A stretch of 64,000 bases of DNA from Dokdonella fugitiva (GCF_014138265.1 NZ_JACGXL010000002.1:1-64000), one strand, 5' to 3'; positions 17,709 through 27,300 are shown, counted from the stretch's first letter. Made by a program: numbers and translations. The notes: generated by a model not told the origin, from the sequence alone.

Positions 17709-18619
17709 GTCGCGCCCTCGCCGTTGGCGCCGCTGCTCGCCTGCGCGCCGAACAGCCGGCGCAGTGGCAGGTCGGCCGGCTGGTCGAGCAGGTATTCGGC
17801 GTGGCGGATGCCGTTGGCGACGAAGCGGCGCGCGAGCTGCGCGCGCGCCGCGCCGAAACGTTCGAGGAAATCCGCGCGCACGCGCTCGGCCTCGACGCGA
17901 CGCTCGGCCGACGATTCGGGATCGACGAAGCGATGGCCACCGCGGAACGGGAAGTCACGCTCGTCCGCACCGAGCAGTTGCACGCTCGCGACGTCGCGCC
18001 GCGCGGACGCGAGGCGCTCGGCGAGCACCGCGGCCGCGTCGTCGAAGAAGTCCGACAGCAGCACGACGAGCGACGACGGCGCGATGCGTTCCCACAACGG
18101 CCGCACCGCCGCCTCGGCGGGCCATGCGCCGCCGGGCCGGCATTGCACGAGTTCGAGCACGCAGCGATCACGCTGGCGAGCACCCGCGCCGGCCGGCACG
18201 ACGCGCGGCGCGTCGCCGCCGAGCACGACGAGGCCGAAGCGATCGCCCTGGCGCAACGCGAGTTCGATCACGCACGCGGCGAGCGTCTTCGCCGCGTCGA
18301 GCTTGCCGCGCGCCGGTGCCGCGCGGTCGGCATGGCGCATCGATGCGGTCGCATCGACGACGATCCACGCGGTGAGCGGGCTGTCGCGCTCGGCCTCGCG
18401 CACGAAGTAGCGATCGGAGCGCGCGTACAGCTTCCAGTCGATACGGCGCGGTTCGTCGCCGGGCTCGTAGGCGCGGTATTGCGCGAATTCGAGCCCGGCG
18501 CCGCGGCTGCGGCTCGTGTGCTGGCCGAGGCCGTCGCCGCCCGCGTGACTGCGCAGCGCGAGGCGCAGGTCGCGCAGGCGCGCGCGCACGTCGACCGGAA
18601 CGAGCGCCTGCAACGTCAC
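17705..18619 (-). CDS. DUF58 domain protein (VWA-like partner of MoxR)
   Basis: 304 residues, no signal peptide, cytosolic. The signature GAGLEFAQYRAYEPGDEPRRIDWKLYARSDRYFVREAERD is the DUF58 core. It is followed by a VWA-like strand WIVVDATASMRHAD, where a degenerate MIDAS (DATAS for DxSxS) can be seen. DUF58 proteins occur next to MoxR ATPases almost everywhere and are thought to be delivery factors or clients of the ATPase. It starts with GTG, whose GTGA overlaps the stop of the DUF4260 gene. Confidence 0.92.
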   Translation of the reverse strand: MTLQALVPVDVRARLRDLRLALRSHAGGDGLGQHTSRSRGAGLEFAQYRAYEPGDEPRRIDWKLYARSDRYFVREAERDSPLTAWIVVDATASMRHADRAAPARGKLDAAKTLAACVIELALRQGDRFGLVVLGGDAPRVVPAGAGARQRDRCVLELVQCRPGGAWPAEAAVRPLWERIAPSSLVVLLSDFFDDAAAVLAERLASARRDVASVQLLGADERDFPFRGGHRFVDPESSAERRVEAERVRADFLERFGAARAQLARRFVANGIRHAEYLLDQPADLPLRRLFGAQASSGANGEGAT

Positions 18620-19011
18620 GGTGCACGCCTCGCCACGCGGCCGATGCGGCCGAGATGAGTATCACCGAAGCTGCTCGCGTACTTGAGGCCGTAGCCGAGC
18701 GCGCGATCGAAGCCGACGTGCGCGCTCCAGACCAGTCCGGCGACGAACAGCGCGGGCTGCGCGATCAGTTGGCCGGCGACGAAGCACGCGACCGGGCCGA
18801 CGTAGGCGTGGGTCGCGTTGTAGCACGCAGCACCGACGCGCGGCCCGGCGAGGTAGCCGAGGAAGGCGATGTCCGGCGCGAGGAAGCACAGCGCGAACAG
18901 GCCCCAGCCGTAGCCGGATTGCGCGTACAGCCACGCCGCGGCGAACAGCACGCACGCGCCTTCGACGCGCAGCAAGGTGCGTACGCCGCCTTCCGCTCCG
19001 CCGCTCATCAT
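18616..19011 (-). CDS. DUF4260 family membrane protein
   Basis: 131 residues with four hydrophobic segments. The strings LFALCFLAPDIAFLGYLAGPRVGAACYNATHAYVGP and VGFDRALGYGLKYASSFGDTHLGRIGR are the DUF4260 signature. Two adjacent ATGs (19011, 19008) compete as start. The gene is unusual within a MoxR operon: 7 bp downstream of the MoxR stop and overlapping the DUF58 start. Members of the family are small membrane proteins without assigned role. Confidence 0.88.
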   Translation of the reverse strand: MMSGGAEGGVRTLLRVEGACVLFAAAWLYAQSGYGWGLFALCFLAPDIAFLGYLAGPRVGAACYNATHAYVGPVACFVAGQLIAQPALFVAGLVWSAHVGFDRALGYGLKYASSFGDTHLGRIGRVARRAP

Positions 19012-19018
19012 CGCGCGC

Positions 19019-20005
19019 TCAGTTCGGCGCGGGCAGCGCGCGCAGCAGCGCGGCGACGACGTCGTCGCTGCTGCGCTGCTCCGCTTCCGCGGCGAACGAA
19101 AGCAGCAGGCGGTGGCGCAACACGGGTGCTGCGAGCGCCTTGACGTCCTCGCGCGTCGCCGCGAGGCGGCCATGGATGAGCGCGCGCGCCTTCGCCGCGA
19201 GCACGAGCGACTGCCCCGCGCGCGGTCCCGCGCCCCAGCGCACCCATTCACGCACTTCGGCGACCGGGCTGTCCTGCGGGCGCGACGCGCGCACGAGGCG
19301 CGTGATCCAGGCGAGCAGGTCGTCGCCGACGTGCACCTCGCGCGTGAGCGCCTGCAGCCTGATCACGTCCTCGCCGTGCATCACCGGCGTGATGCGCGCG
19401 CTCGTGCTGCCGGTCGTCTGCGCGAGGATCGCGCGTTCCTCCGCTTCGTCCGGATAGTCGACGCGCACGTGCAGCAGGAAGCGGTCGAGCTGCGCCTCCG
19501 GCAGGGGGTAGGTGCCGGCCTGCTCGAGCGGATTCTGCGTCGCGAGCACGAAGAACGGCTGCGGCAGGCGGTGCGTCGTGCCGGCGTAGCTGATCGTGCG
19601 TTCCTGCATCGCCTCGAGCAGCGCCGACTGCGTCTTCGGCGGCGTGCGGTTGAGTTCGTCGGCGAGCAGCAGGTGGGTGAACACCGGGCCCTGCTGGAAC
19701 TTGAAGTAGCGTTTGCCGGTGCCGTGGTCCTCCTCGAGGATTTCGGTGCCGACGATGTCGCTCGGCATGAGGTCCGGGGTGAACTGCACGCGGCGGAAGT
19801 CGAGCGCGAGCGCTTCGCCGAGCGATCGCACGAGCAGTGTCTTGCCGAGCCCCGGCACGCCTTCGATCAGGCAGTGCCCGCCCGCGAGCAGGCCGATCAG
19901 CAACTGTTCGACGACCCCGGCCTGGCCGACGATGACCTGCGCGATCGCGTCGCGGAGCCCGGCGAGCCTGCCGAGTTGCTGCTGGATGGACTGTTCGTCG
20001 GTCAT
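19019..20005 (-). CDS. MoxR-family AAA+ ATPase
   Basis: 328 residues. Walker A is EGVPGLGKT, Walker B LLLADELNR, sensor 1 VLATQNPLEQAGTYPLPEAQLDRF, and the C-terminal lid domain contains VREWVRWGAGPRAGQSLVLAAKARALIHGR. All are diagnostic of MoxR. These cytosolic hexameric ATPases act as chaperones that remodel partner proteins, often together with DUF58/VWA and BatA-type proteins. The ATG at 20005 (MTDEQSIQQQLGRLAGLRDAI) fits family length. Upstream, 242 bp with a repeat element separate it from the DUF4159 gene of the same strand. Confidence 0.96.
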   Translation of the reverse strand: MTDEQSIQQQLGRLAGLRDAIAQVIVGQAGVVEQLLIGLLAGGHCLIEGVPGLGKTLLVRSLGEALALDFRRVQFTPDLMPSDIVGTEILEEDHGTGKRYFKFQQGPVFTHLLLADELNRTPPKTQSALLEAMQERTISYAGTTHRLPQPFFVLATQNPLEQAGTYPLPEAQLDRFLLHVRVDYPDEAEERAILAQTTGSTSARITPVMHGEDVIRLQALTREVHVGDDLLAWITRLVRASRPQDSPVAEVREWVRWGAGPRAGQSLVLAAKARALIHGRLAATREDVKALAAPVLRHRLLLSFAAEAEQRSSDDVVAALLRALPAPN

Positions 20006-20044
20006 GCGGGGTGCTCGGGCATTCGAGAAATGGAAAGAAGGCAA

Positions 20045-20238
20045 AGCTTGAAACACGAAGGACACGAAGGACACGAAAGTAAAGCAAATACGGTCAAAGC
20101 CTGACGGAGCACGCAGGGGAGACTTCGAATCGACGACGCTCTTGCCCTCTCCGTGCGCTCCGTGCGGTCGGTATTTCAATCTTCCATCTTGCTTCTTCTT
20201 CGTGTCCTTCGTGTCCTTCGTGTTTCAGTCTTCAAGCT
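20045..20238. repeat. Inverted-repeat element with ACACGAAGG units
   Basis: The left end carries AGCTTGAA followed by three tandem ACACGAA(GG) units (20051-20078). The right end carries the exact inversion, three TTCGTGTCC-type units (20199-20225), then TTCAAGCT (20231-20238). About 120 bp of unrelated DNA lie between, including a CTCCGTGCGCTCCGTGCGG direct repeat. No coding potential is seen. It fills the spacer between the DUF4159 and MoxR genes and looks like a small dispersed element of the MITE/REP kind. Confidence 0.6.
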
Positions 20239-20247
20239 CTGGAACAA

Positions 20248-20955
20248 TCATGCGGTCAGTGCGTAGACGACGATGTTGACGGCGAACTTCGTGTTGTCCT
20301 CGGCGAGGAAACGCTTGTTGCGCCAGTCGTAGTCCCACTCGCAGCCGTAGTCCTTGTTGCTGTAGAGCACGCCGAGGCGGCCGTCGACCTCGATGCCCTT
20401 GAGGTACTCGTGCACGAGGTCGTCGCCCCAGCCGTTGAGTTCGAACGCGGTGTTCGGCGGGCCGTCGAAGCGGAAGAAACTCGTGAACAGCGGATGCGCC
20501 TTCGGCAGCTTCTTCAACGCGTCGGCACCGAAGATCGTCGCCATCTCCTGTTCGAACGACTTCGCGAACAGGCCGTCGACGTCGTGGTTGCAGTCGTCGA
20601 CGAGGACGAAACCGCCGGCACGCACGTAGCGTTCGAAGTTGCGCCGCTCGTCCGGGTTGAACTCGACCAGCTTGTGCCCCGCGAGGTAGCAGAACGGCTG
20701 GGTCAGCATGCGCGTGTCGGCGAGCGGCAGCACGCGCTCGCGTGGATCGACGCGCAGGGTCGTGTACTGGATCAGCGCGTCGAGCAGGTTCGAAGGCATG
20801 CGCGCGTCGACGTCCCAGTCGCCCGACTCGTACATGAGGCGGGTGAACCAGAAGTCGTACGCCGCGTCGTCCGCGCGCGCGCGGCGCACGGTCGGCGCGA
20901 GCAGCGCGGCCGCGCCGCCGGCGAACATCAGGCGGAGGAATTCGGCGCGGGTCAT
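20248..20955 (-). CDS. Secreted DUF4159 protein
   Basis: 235 residues. The N-terminus MTRAEFLRLMFAGGAAALLAPTVRRARA is signal-like, with a Tat flavour (R-A-E-F-L-R) but only one arginine before the hydrophobic stretch, so Sec or Tat cannot be decided. The mature part (YDFWFTRLMYESGDWDVDARMPSNLLDALIQYTTLRV, then FVLVDDCNHDVDGLFAKSFEQEM and LNGWGDDLVHEYLKG) matches DUF4159, a glutamine-amidotransferase-like fold often found beside MoxR and BatA genes. It lies between the TldE gene and MoxR on one strand, about 60 bp after TldE. The function is unknown; a role in the envelope is inferred from export. Confidence 0.88.
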   Translation of the reverse strand: MTRAEFLRLMFAGGAAALLAPTVRRARADDAAYDFWFTRLMYESGDWDVDARMPSNLLDALIQYTTLRVDPRERVLPLADTRMLTQPFCYLAGHKLVEFNPDERRNFERYVRAGGFVLVDDCNHDVDGLFAKSFEQEMATIFGADALKKLPKAHPLFTSFFRFDGPPNTAFELNGWGDDLVHEYLKGIEVDGRLGVLYSNKDYGCEWDYDWRNKRFLAEDNTKFAVNIVVYALTA

Positions 20956-20981
20956 CGTCGGGCGCGGCGCGCGGGCAGCGG

Positions 20982-21011
20982 TTCCGGCCTTCCCGCGCGG
21001 GAAGGCCGGAA
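20982..21011 (-). terminator. 13-bp perfect hairpin between TldE and DUF4159
   Basis: TTCCGGCCTTCCC (20982-20994) is inverted exactly at 20999-21011 with the loop GCGC. It lies 7 bp beyond the TldE stop. No T-run follows on the minus strand, so it may stabilise the upstream message or attenuate rather than fully end transcription. Confidence 0.45.
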
Positions 21012-21018
21012 GCCGCGA

Positions 21019-22353
21019 TCAGACCGCGTCGGACAGTGAGCTGAAGGTGAAGTCGCGGATCTTCAGCGGCGGGATCATCATCACGAACGGCGACTCGTCG
21101 TCGGCGACGCGCACCGGTTTGCCGATCTCCTCGATGTTGTTGAGCATGATCGCCGGCGACTCGTTGAAGCGGAAGTTCTTGATCGGGTACTTGATCTCGC
21201 CGTCTTCGATGTAGAACGTGCCGTCGCGGGTCAGGCCGGTGAGCAGCACGGTCTGCGGGTCGACCAGGCGGATGTACCAGGTGCGCGTGACGAGCACGCC
21301 CTTCTTGGTGCCCTTGACCAGGTCCATCGTCGACTTGTCGCCGCCGGCCATGATGAGGTTGCCCGGCTGGCCGATCGCCTTCTTGCCCTGCTTCTGCGCC
21401 CAGTAGCGCGAATACTGCAGGTATTCGACCTTGCCGTTGGTGACGATCGGCGTGCGTTCGCGCGCGAGGCCGTCGTTGTCCCACGGCAGCACCGCGGACT
21501 GCTCGTCCCACGGATCGGCGTACATCGTCACGCGCTCGTCGAACAGCTTCTCGCCGAGCTTGTTGCCGCCGCCCTTCTTCGACAGGAAGCTGCGCCCCTC
21601 GTCGGACTGGCGCGCGTCGAAGCCGAACATCATGAAGGAGATGAGGCCCGCGCTGGCGGCGGGCTCCATGATCACCGTGTACTTGCCCGGCTCGAGCGCC
21701 TTCGCGTCGACCGAACCCTTCGCCTTGCGGATCGCCGTCTGGATCTCGCTCTTCGCGTCGAACTTGGTGACGTCACCGAGGTTGCGCGCGACCCAGCCCG
21801 AACCATGGCCGTCCTCGGTGCGCACGGTGCAAGTGAAGTCGACGCCGCTGGTCTTCTGGTAACCGAAGTTGCCCTTGCTGTTGGCGATCGCCGAGAACGC
21901 CTGGCTGTCGGTGAAGAAGCCCGCCGCGACGAGCTTGTCCTTGCGGCACGGCTCGATGCACGCGGCGGCGACGCCGGCGCGGTATTCCGGCGTGATCGCG
22001 GCGGTCTTCTCGGAGAAGGTGCCGCTCGCCTTGTACGCCTGCTTGTCGATCGCCGGCACGAACTCCGGGTTCTCTGGCGCGAGGCGCGCGAGTTCCTCGG
22101 CGCGCCGCACGACCGCCTCGATCGAGGCGTCGTCGAAGCTGTTGATGGTCGCGGTGCCGACGCGCTTGCCGAACGCGACTTCGACGGCGAGGTCGCAGTC
22201 GCTGACGCGGCCGCTGGTCGACACGCTGTTGAGCGCGTAGCGGATGTTGCCGTTGAAGCCGCCGTTGAGCGTGGCGCTGCACTGGTCCGCCTTCGACGCC
22301 TTGATCGCCTTGTCGAGGATCGCCTTGGCCTGTTCTTCGGTGTAGATGCTCAT
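21019..22353 (-). CDS. TldE/PmbA-type subunit of a TldD/TldE metalloprotease
   Basis: 444 residues. It shows the PmbA/TldE organisation: an N-terminal domain with ALNSVSTSGRVSDCDLAVEVAFGKRVGTATINSFDDASIEAVV, a middle GVDFTCTVRTEDGHGSGWVA, and a C-terminal beta domain (NGKVEYLQYSRYWAQKQGK, then LVTRTWYIRLVDPQTVLLTGLTRDGTFYIEDGEIKYPIKNFRFNESP). The last string is a hallmark of the family. As expected for the TldE half it lacks the HExxxH metal site. No signal peptide is visible, although its partner has one. The start at 22353 (MSIYTEEQAKAILDKAI) lies 20 bp behind the TldD stop, a clear two-gene unit. Confidence 0.94.
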   Translation of the reverse strand: MSIYTEEQAKAILDKAIKASKADQCSATLNGGFNGNIRYALNSVSTSGRVSDCDLAVEVAFGKRVGTATINSFDDASIEAVVRRAEELARLAPENPEFVPAIDKQAYKASGTFSEKTAAITPEYRAGVAAACIEPCRKDKLVAAGFFTDSQAFSAIANSKGNFGYQKTSGVDFTCTVRTEDGHGSGWVARNLGDVTKFDAKSEIQTAIRKAKGSVDAKALEPGKYTVIMEPAASAGLISFMMFGFDARQSDEGRSFLSKKGGGNKLGEKLFDERVTMYADPWDEQSAVLPWDNDGLARERTPIVTNGKVEYLQYSRYWAQKQGKKAIGQPGNLIMAGGDKSTMDLVKGTKKGVLVTRTWYIRLVDPQTVLLTGLTRDGTFYIEDGEIKYPIKNFRFNESPAIMLNNIEEIGKPVRVADDESPFVMMIPPLKIRDFTFSSLSDAV

Positions 22354-22373
22354 CGCTGTGTTCTCCGCTTCGC

Positions 22374-24008
22374 TCAGCCGAGGCTGCGCGCCGTGTTGAT
22401 GACGTTGGCGCCGTTGAAGCGCGCGGTGCTGGAGCCGTGCGAGACGGCGGAGACCTGGCCCGGCTGGCCCTTGCCGTCGAAGAACGAACCGCCGAAGCGG
22501 AAGTCCTTCTCGTCGCAGACGGCGGCGCACGAGTTCCAGAATTCGGGCGTGCGGATCTGGTACGCGACGTCCTCGAGCGGCTGGGTGACCTTGCCGTTCT
22601 TGATCTCGTAGAACAGCTGGCCGCCGAACTGCGCGTTGTAGCGCTGCTGGTCGATCGAGAACGAACCGTCGCCGATGATGTAGATGCCGTTCTCGATGCC
22701 CTTGATCATGTCGGCCGGGGACATCGCTTCCTTGCCCGGGGCGAGCGAGACGTTCGCCATGCGCTGGAACTGCACGCTCGACCACGAGTCGGCGTAGCAG
22801 CAGCCCTGCGATTCCTTCAGGCCGAGGATGTGCGCCTGGTCGCGGATCACCTGGTAGTTGACCAGCGTGCCGTCCTTGATGAGGTCCCAGCGCTGCGTCT
22901 TGACGCCTTCGTCGTCGTAGCCGACCGCGCCGAGCGTGCCCTTCTGCACCTTGTCGGCGAAGATCGTGACCTTGTCGCTGCCGTACTTGAACTTGTCGCG
23001 CCACTTGTCGAGCGTCGCGAAGCTCGTGCCGGCATAGTTCGCCTCGTAGCCGAGCACGCGGTCGAGTTCGAGCGGATGGCCGACCGATTCGTGGATCGTC
23101 AGCCACAGGTGCGACGGATCGAGCATGAGGTCGTACTTGCCCGGCTTCACCGACTGCGCGGTGAGCTTCTCCTTCGCCTGCTTCGCCGCGGCGATCGCGT
23201 CTTCCTTCATGTCGTAGGAGTTGCCGTAGACGATCGCGCCGCCGGGCAGCTCGACCTTGTCGGCCTTGTTGCCGTCGAGGTACTCGAAGCCCATGCCGCG
23301 CGGCGCCGACAGGCCGGCGCGGATGCGGAACTTGCCGGTCTTCTGGTCGACCGCGGTGACCTGCATCGGCGCCCAGATGCGGTGCACGTCCTGGTCGATG
23401 TAGGAGCCGTCGGTCGAGGCGAAGTACTTCTGCTCGTTGACCAGGAACAGGATCGAGTTGATGAAGCTCGCGCCGGCCTGCATCGCGGCGGCGTTGACGC
23501 CGAGCAGCAGGTCGACCTTGTCCTTGATCGGCACTTCCATCGAATTCTTGACGATCGGCGTGGTCCAGCTGACCTCGCCGACGCCCTTCACCGGCGCGAG
23601 CTCGACCGGCTTGGCCTGGATCTTCGAGTTCGCCTTGGCGATCGCGACGGCTTCCTTCGCCGCCCTGGCGATCGCGTCGGGGCTCATGTCGCTGGTCGCG
23701 GCGAAGCCCCAGGTGCCGTTGGCGATGACGCGGATGCCGATGCCGCTCGATTCGGTGTTGACGACGTTCTGTACCTTGTCTTCGCGCGTGATGACGAACT
23801 GGCGCAGGTAGCGGCCGATGCGCACGTCGCAGTAGCTCGCGCCGCCCGACTTCGCCGCGTTGAGCGCGATGTCGGCGAACTTCTTCTTCGTCGCGACGTC
23901 GAGCTTGCTGAGCAGGGCTTCGGCCGCGATCACGCGGCCGTGCATCGCCGGCAGCAGCAGGCTGCCGAGACCGATGCCGGTCATCTTGAGGAAATTGCGC
24001 CTTTCCAT
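22374..24008 (-). CDS. TldD-type metalloprotease subunit with Tat signal
   Basis: 544 residues. The N-terminus [20 protein letters not shown] has the twin-arginine motif RRNFLK plus a hydrophobic stretch ending near AAE, so export by Tat is expected. The TldD metal site HESVGH (HExxxH, residues 306-311) is followed by [18 protein letters not shown]. Other family landmarks are [22 protein letters not shown] near the N-terminus and [20 protein letters not shown] near the C-terminus. The cysteine that serves as third ligand in E. coli TldD is not obvious at the matching place, where DGKGQPGQ is read. E. coli TldD is cytosolic, so export is a notable change. CGGAGGAGAC precedes the ATG at 24008. 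It heads the nine-gene unit. Confidence 0.95.
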   Translation of the reverse strand: MERRNFLKMTGIGLGSLLLPAMHGRVIAAEALLSKLDVATKKKFADIALNAAKSGGASYCDVRIGRYLRQFVITREDKVQNVVNTESSGIGIRVIANGTWGFAATSDMSPDAIARAAKEAVAIAKANSKIQAKPVELAPVKGVGEVSWTTPIVKNSMEVPIKDKVDLLLGVNAAAMQAGASFINSILFLVNEQKYFASTDGSYIDQDVHRIWAPMQVTAVDQKTGKFRIRAGLSAPRGMGFEYLDGNKADKVELPGGAIVYGNSYDMKEDAIAAAKQAKEKLTAQSVKPGKYDLMLDPSHLWLTIHESVGHPLELDRVLGYEANYAGTSFATLDKWRDKFKYGSDKVTIFADKVQKGTLGAVGYDDEGVKTQRWDLIKDGTLVNYQVIRDQAHILGLKESQGCCYADSWSSVQFQRMANVSLAPGKEAMSPADMIKGIENGIYIIGDGSFSIDQQRYNAQFGGQLFYEIKNGKVTQPLEDVAYQIRTPEFWNSCAAVCDEKDFRFGGSFFDGKGQPGQVSAVSHGSSTARFNGANVINTARSLG

Positions 24009-24173
24009 CTGTCTCCTCCGGGTTCGTTCGCCGCACACGCGCGTCGGTCGATCTTGTCGGAAGCCCTTGGGGGTTGATACGTGCCAAACGGCATGGCCGC
24101 GACGCGCGCAGGCTGCCCCGTCGGCACGAGCGGCGCCCCGGCTGCGGTCCCGTAGGGGGCCGGCGACGCGGCT

Positions 24174-24182
24174 TGATAGACT
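24174..24182 (+). promoter_or_regulatory. Extended -10 element for queD
   Basis: TTGATAGACT contains TG-N-TAGACT, an extended -10. With normal spacing the transcript would begin at about 24189-24190, which is the queD ATG, so the mRNA may be leaderless; no ribosome site is present. The same TTGNTA(G/A)ACT(T)GCGC string recurs at 25560 and 43374. Confidence 0.35.
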
Positions 24183-24189
24183 TGCGCCA

Positions 24190-24549
24190 ATGGAAATCTC
24201 CAAGACCTTCCGCATCGAAGCCGCGCATCGCCTGCCGAACGTACCGGCCGGGCACAAGTGCAGCCGCCTGCACGGCCACTCGTTCGCGATCGCGATCCAT
24301 GTGAGCGGGCCGCTCGATCCCGACCTCGGCTGGGTCATGGACTACGCCGATCTCAAGGCGGCGTTCGCGCCGCTGTTCGAGCAGCTCGACCACCACTACC
24401 TCAACGAGGTGCCCGGCCTCGAGAACCCGACCAGCGAGCAGCTCGCGCGCTGGGTCTGGCAGCGGCTCGCGCCGCGGCTGCCGCTGCTGTCGAAGGTGGT
24501 CGTCAACGAAACCTGCACGACCGCCTGCGAGTATCGCGGAAACGACTGA
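24190..24549 (+). CDS. queD: 6-carboxy-5,6,7,8-tetrahydropterin synthase, queuosine pathway
   Basis: 119 residues, the usual QueD length. The zinc ligands are His13 (EAAHRL), His28 and His30 (RLHGHSF), and the catalytic Cys24 lies in [11 protein letters not shown]. The Asp/His pair of the second half is in [11 protein letters not shown], and the substrate-binding Glu in [14 protein letters not shown]. It converts dihydroneopterin triphosphate to carboxytetrahydropterin, the second step to the 7-deazaguanine of queuosine tRNA. It is divergent from the TldD gene. No other queuosine gene is nearby. Confidence 0.96.
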   Translation: MEISKTFRIEAAHRLPNVPAGHKCSRLHGHSFAIAIHVSGPLDPDLGWVMDYADLKAAFAPLFEQLDHHYLNEVPGLENPTSEQLARWVWQRLAPRLPLLSKVVVNETCTTACEYRGND

Positions 24550-24653
24550 TTATCCCGCGTCGCCGCAAAAGCAGCCGGAAACATGTAATTCATTGAAATG
24601 AAAGAAAACGAGCCGAACATTCCTCGGTGCGGCGGTCTTCGTTCAGCCAAACA

Positions 24654-24684
24654 TGTTGCATCGCAACAAAGAGCCTGCTAGGAT
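24654..24684 (+). promoter_or_regulatory. Phasin promoter with overlapping palindrome
   Basis: TTGCAT (24656-24661) and TAGGAT (24679-24684) are separated by 17 bp, and the -10 carries the TG extension (TGCTAGGAT). The palindrome TGTTGC-ATC-GCAACA (24654-24668) overlaps the -35 hexamer. It resembles the TGC-N3-GCA core reported for the PHB-responsive repressor PhaR, which controls phasin genes elsewhere. That PhaR binds here is inference. Confidence 0.55.
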
Positions 24685-24724
24685 GCCGTTCAACACCCAC
24701 CCATTACCTGCAGAGGTATCGAAC

Positions 24725-25120
24725 ATGTTCGAGCAGATCAACACGCAGTCCCTTGCGCTCGGCAAGAGCTACGCCGATGCCTTCGTGAAGGCGCAGGGCC
24801 TCGCCCTGGCCGGTTTCGAGCGCATCACCGAGCTGAACCTCAAGACCTTCGAAGACCGCGTGAAGGCGTCGGTCGAGTTCTGGACCGAAGCCGCCGAAGT
24901 GCGCGACTTCGAGGCCGCCAAGGCGATTTCGGCCAAGGGCGTCCAGCTCGCGAAGGAAAGCGCCGAGAAGCTCTACGCGAACAGCCAGGAAGTCCTCGGC
25001 GTTTCGCTCAAGACCTCGGAAGCGATCGGTTCGCTGGCCAAGACCTCGTTCGACTCGGTCAACGAGACGGTCACCGACACGTTGAACAAGACGGTCAAGG
25101 CAGCCAAGAAGGCCGTCTGA
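24725..25120 (+). CDS. Phasin family protein
   Basis: 131 residues, all helical with regular heptad-like spacing: FEQINTQSLALGKSYADAFVKAQGLALAGFERITELNLKTFEDRVKASVEFW is the Phasin_2 pattern. The C-terminus is Lys-rich (TLNKTVKAAKKAV). Phasins coat polyhydroxyalkanoate granules and limit their size. GAGGTATCGAAC precedes the ATG. The gene has its own promoter and an excellent terminator, so it is monocistronic. Codon usage is less GC-extreme (many AAG/GAA, AAC), which fits high expression. Confidence 0.92.
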   Translation: MFEQINTQSLALGKSYADAFVKAQGLALAGFERITELNLKTFEDRVKASVEFWTEAAEVRDFEAAKAISAKGVQLAKESAEKLYANSQEVLGVSLKTSEAIGSLAKTSFDSVNETVTDTLNKTVKAAKKAV

Positions 25121-25177
25121 TCGGGCAAGTCCCCATAAGACGCCGCCGCTACTCCCCTTGGCGCGGCGTCGACCTCG

Positions 25178-25210
25178 AAAGGCCGGGCTCTCTCCCGGCC
25201 TTTCTTTTTT
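25178..25210 (+). terminator. Intrinsic terminator of the phasin gene
   Basis: AAAGGCCGGG (25178-25187) pairs perfectly with CCCGGCCTTT (25194-25203) across a 6-base loop, directly followed by CTTTTTT. This is a complete Rho-independent terminator. Confidence 0.92.
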
Positions 25211-25642
25211 GCGCGCGACCTGCGTTCCGCCCTGGATCCGCGGCCCCGGAAGCGCCCCGCGCGCTGCGACAAGATGTCGCGCCACGCTGATCGCGGCGAC
25301 GCCTGCCCCGATATTGCGCACGAGAGCATCGAGGCCCGGCCAGGCGCTTCGGGTCAGACGACCCGACGAGGCAGCGCGGTACGCACGATGAGTATCGCTA
25401 CCTTCCAGCAAAAACAAGCGCTTGCGGCCGGGATGCGACCGCCCGGAGGCGTTCCGCTGGACGCCCGCGACGGCCACGCAGGCTCGGCGGCCCGCGCGGA
25501 TGGCGCCGCCACGAGACGCCTCGACACTCCTTTTCTAGATTGCGGCGTGTGCGCGCCGCTTGATAAACTGCGCGGCCTTTTGGAGAGGTGGAGCGCGCCG
25601 GGAACGCGCGCCGCGACGATCCTCCACCGGCGGGAGCTCCCT
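25211..25642. other. Non-coding stretch ahead of the atp operon
   Basis: The 430 bp between the phasin terminator and atpI contain no gene I can support. A frame in phase with atpI opens at an ATG at 25388, but it runs through the likely promoter and has no family character. The last 80 bp form a long leader with the inverted pair GGTGGAG/CTCCACC, which could fold shortly before the atpI start. Confidence 0.6.
25540..25569 (+). promoter_or_regulatory. Likely atp operon promoter
   Basis: TTGCGG (25540-25545) and TAAACT (25564-25569) are 18 bp apart, the latter with a TG extension (TTGATAAACT). The predicted transcript would have a leader of about 65 bases before the atpI GTG. No activator site was noticed. 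Confidence 0.4.
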
Positions 25643-26870
<1,228 letters not shown>

Positions 26871-26871
26871 T

Positions 26872-26940
26872 GCGATCGTCCATGATCGCGAGAGGCGAAG
26901 AGCGGCCGTCCTTGGCCGCACTCTTCACCTGAAGCAAAGC
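26872..26940. repeat. Composite palindromic repeat in the atpB-atpE spacer
   Basis: Two stems follow each other: GCGATC-GTCCAT-GATCGC (26872-26889) and GCGGCC-GTCCTT-GGCCGC (26902-26919), then TTCACCTGAAGCAAAGC. The same order of elements, in slightly different bases, recurs after atpC (33064-33175), which identifies a repeat family rather than two chance stems. Confidence 0.65.
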
Positions 26941-26981
26941 TGGTTACACAGAACGTTTCAGTCGATTTCCACTTCACCTAG

Positions 26982-27278
<297 letters not shown>

Positions 27279-27300
27279 GCACCGAAATCCGAAGGTTCAG

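Noticed and set aside
24009-24189. A preQ1 riboswitch before queD
   Set aside because: I could not find the compact H-type pseudoknot with its A-rich tail, and the likely transcript starts at the ATG, leaving no leader.
25388-25642. An 85-codon N-terminal extension of AtpI
   Set aside because: It would run through the best promoter and the leader stems, has no membrane or family character, and the GTG at 25643 has a ribosome site and gives the normal AtpI length.
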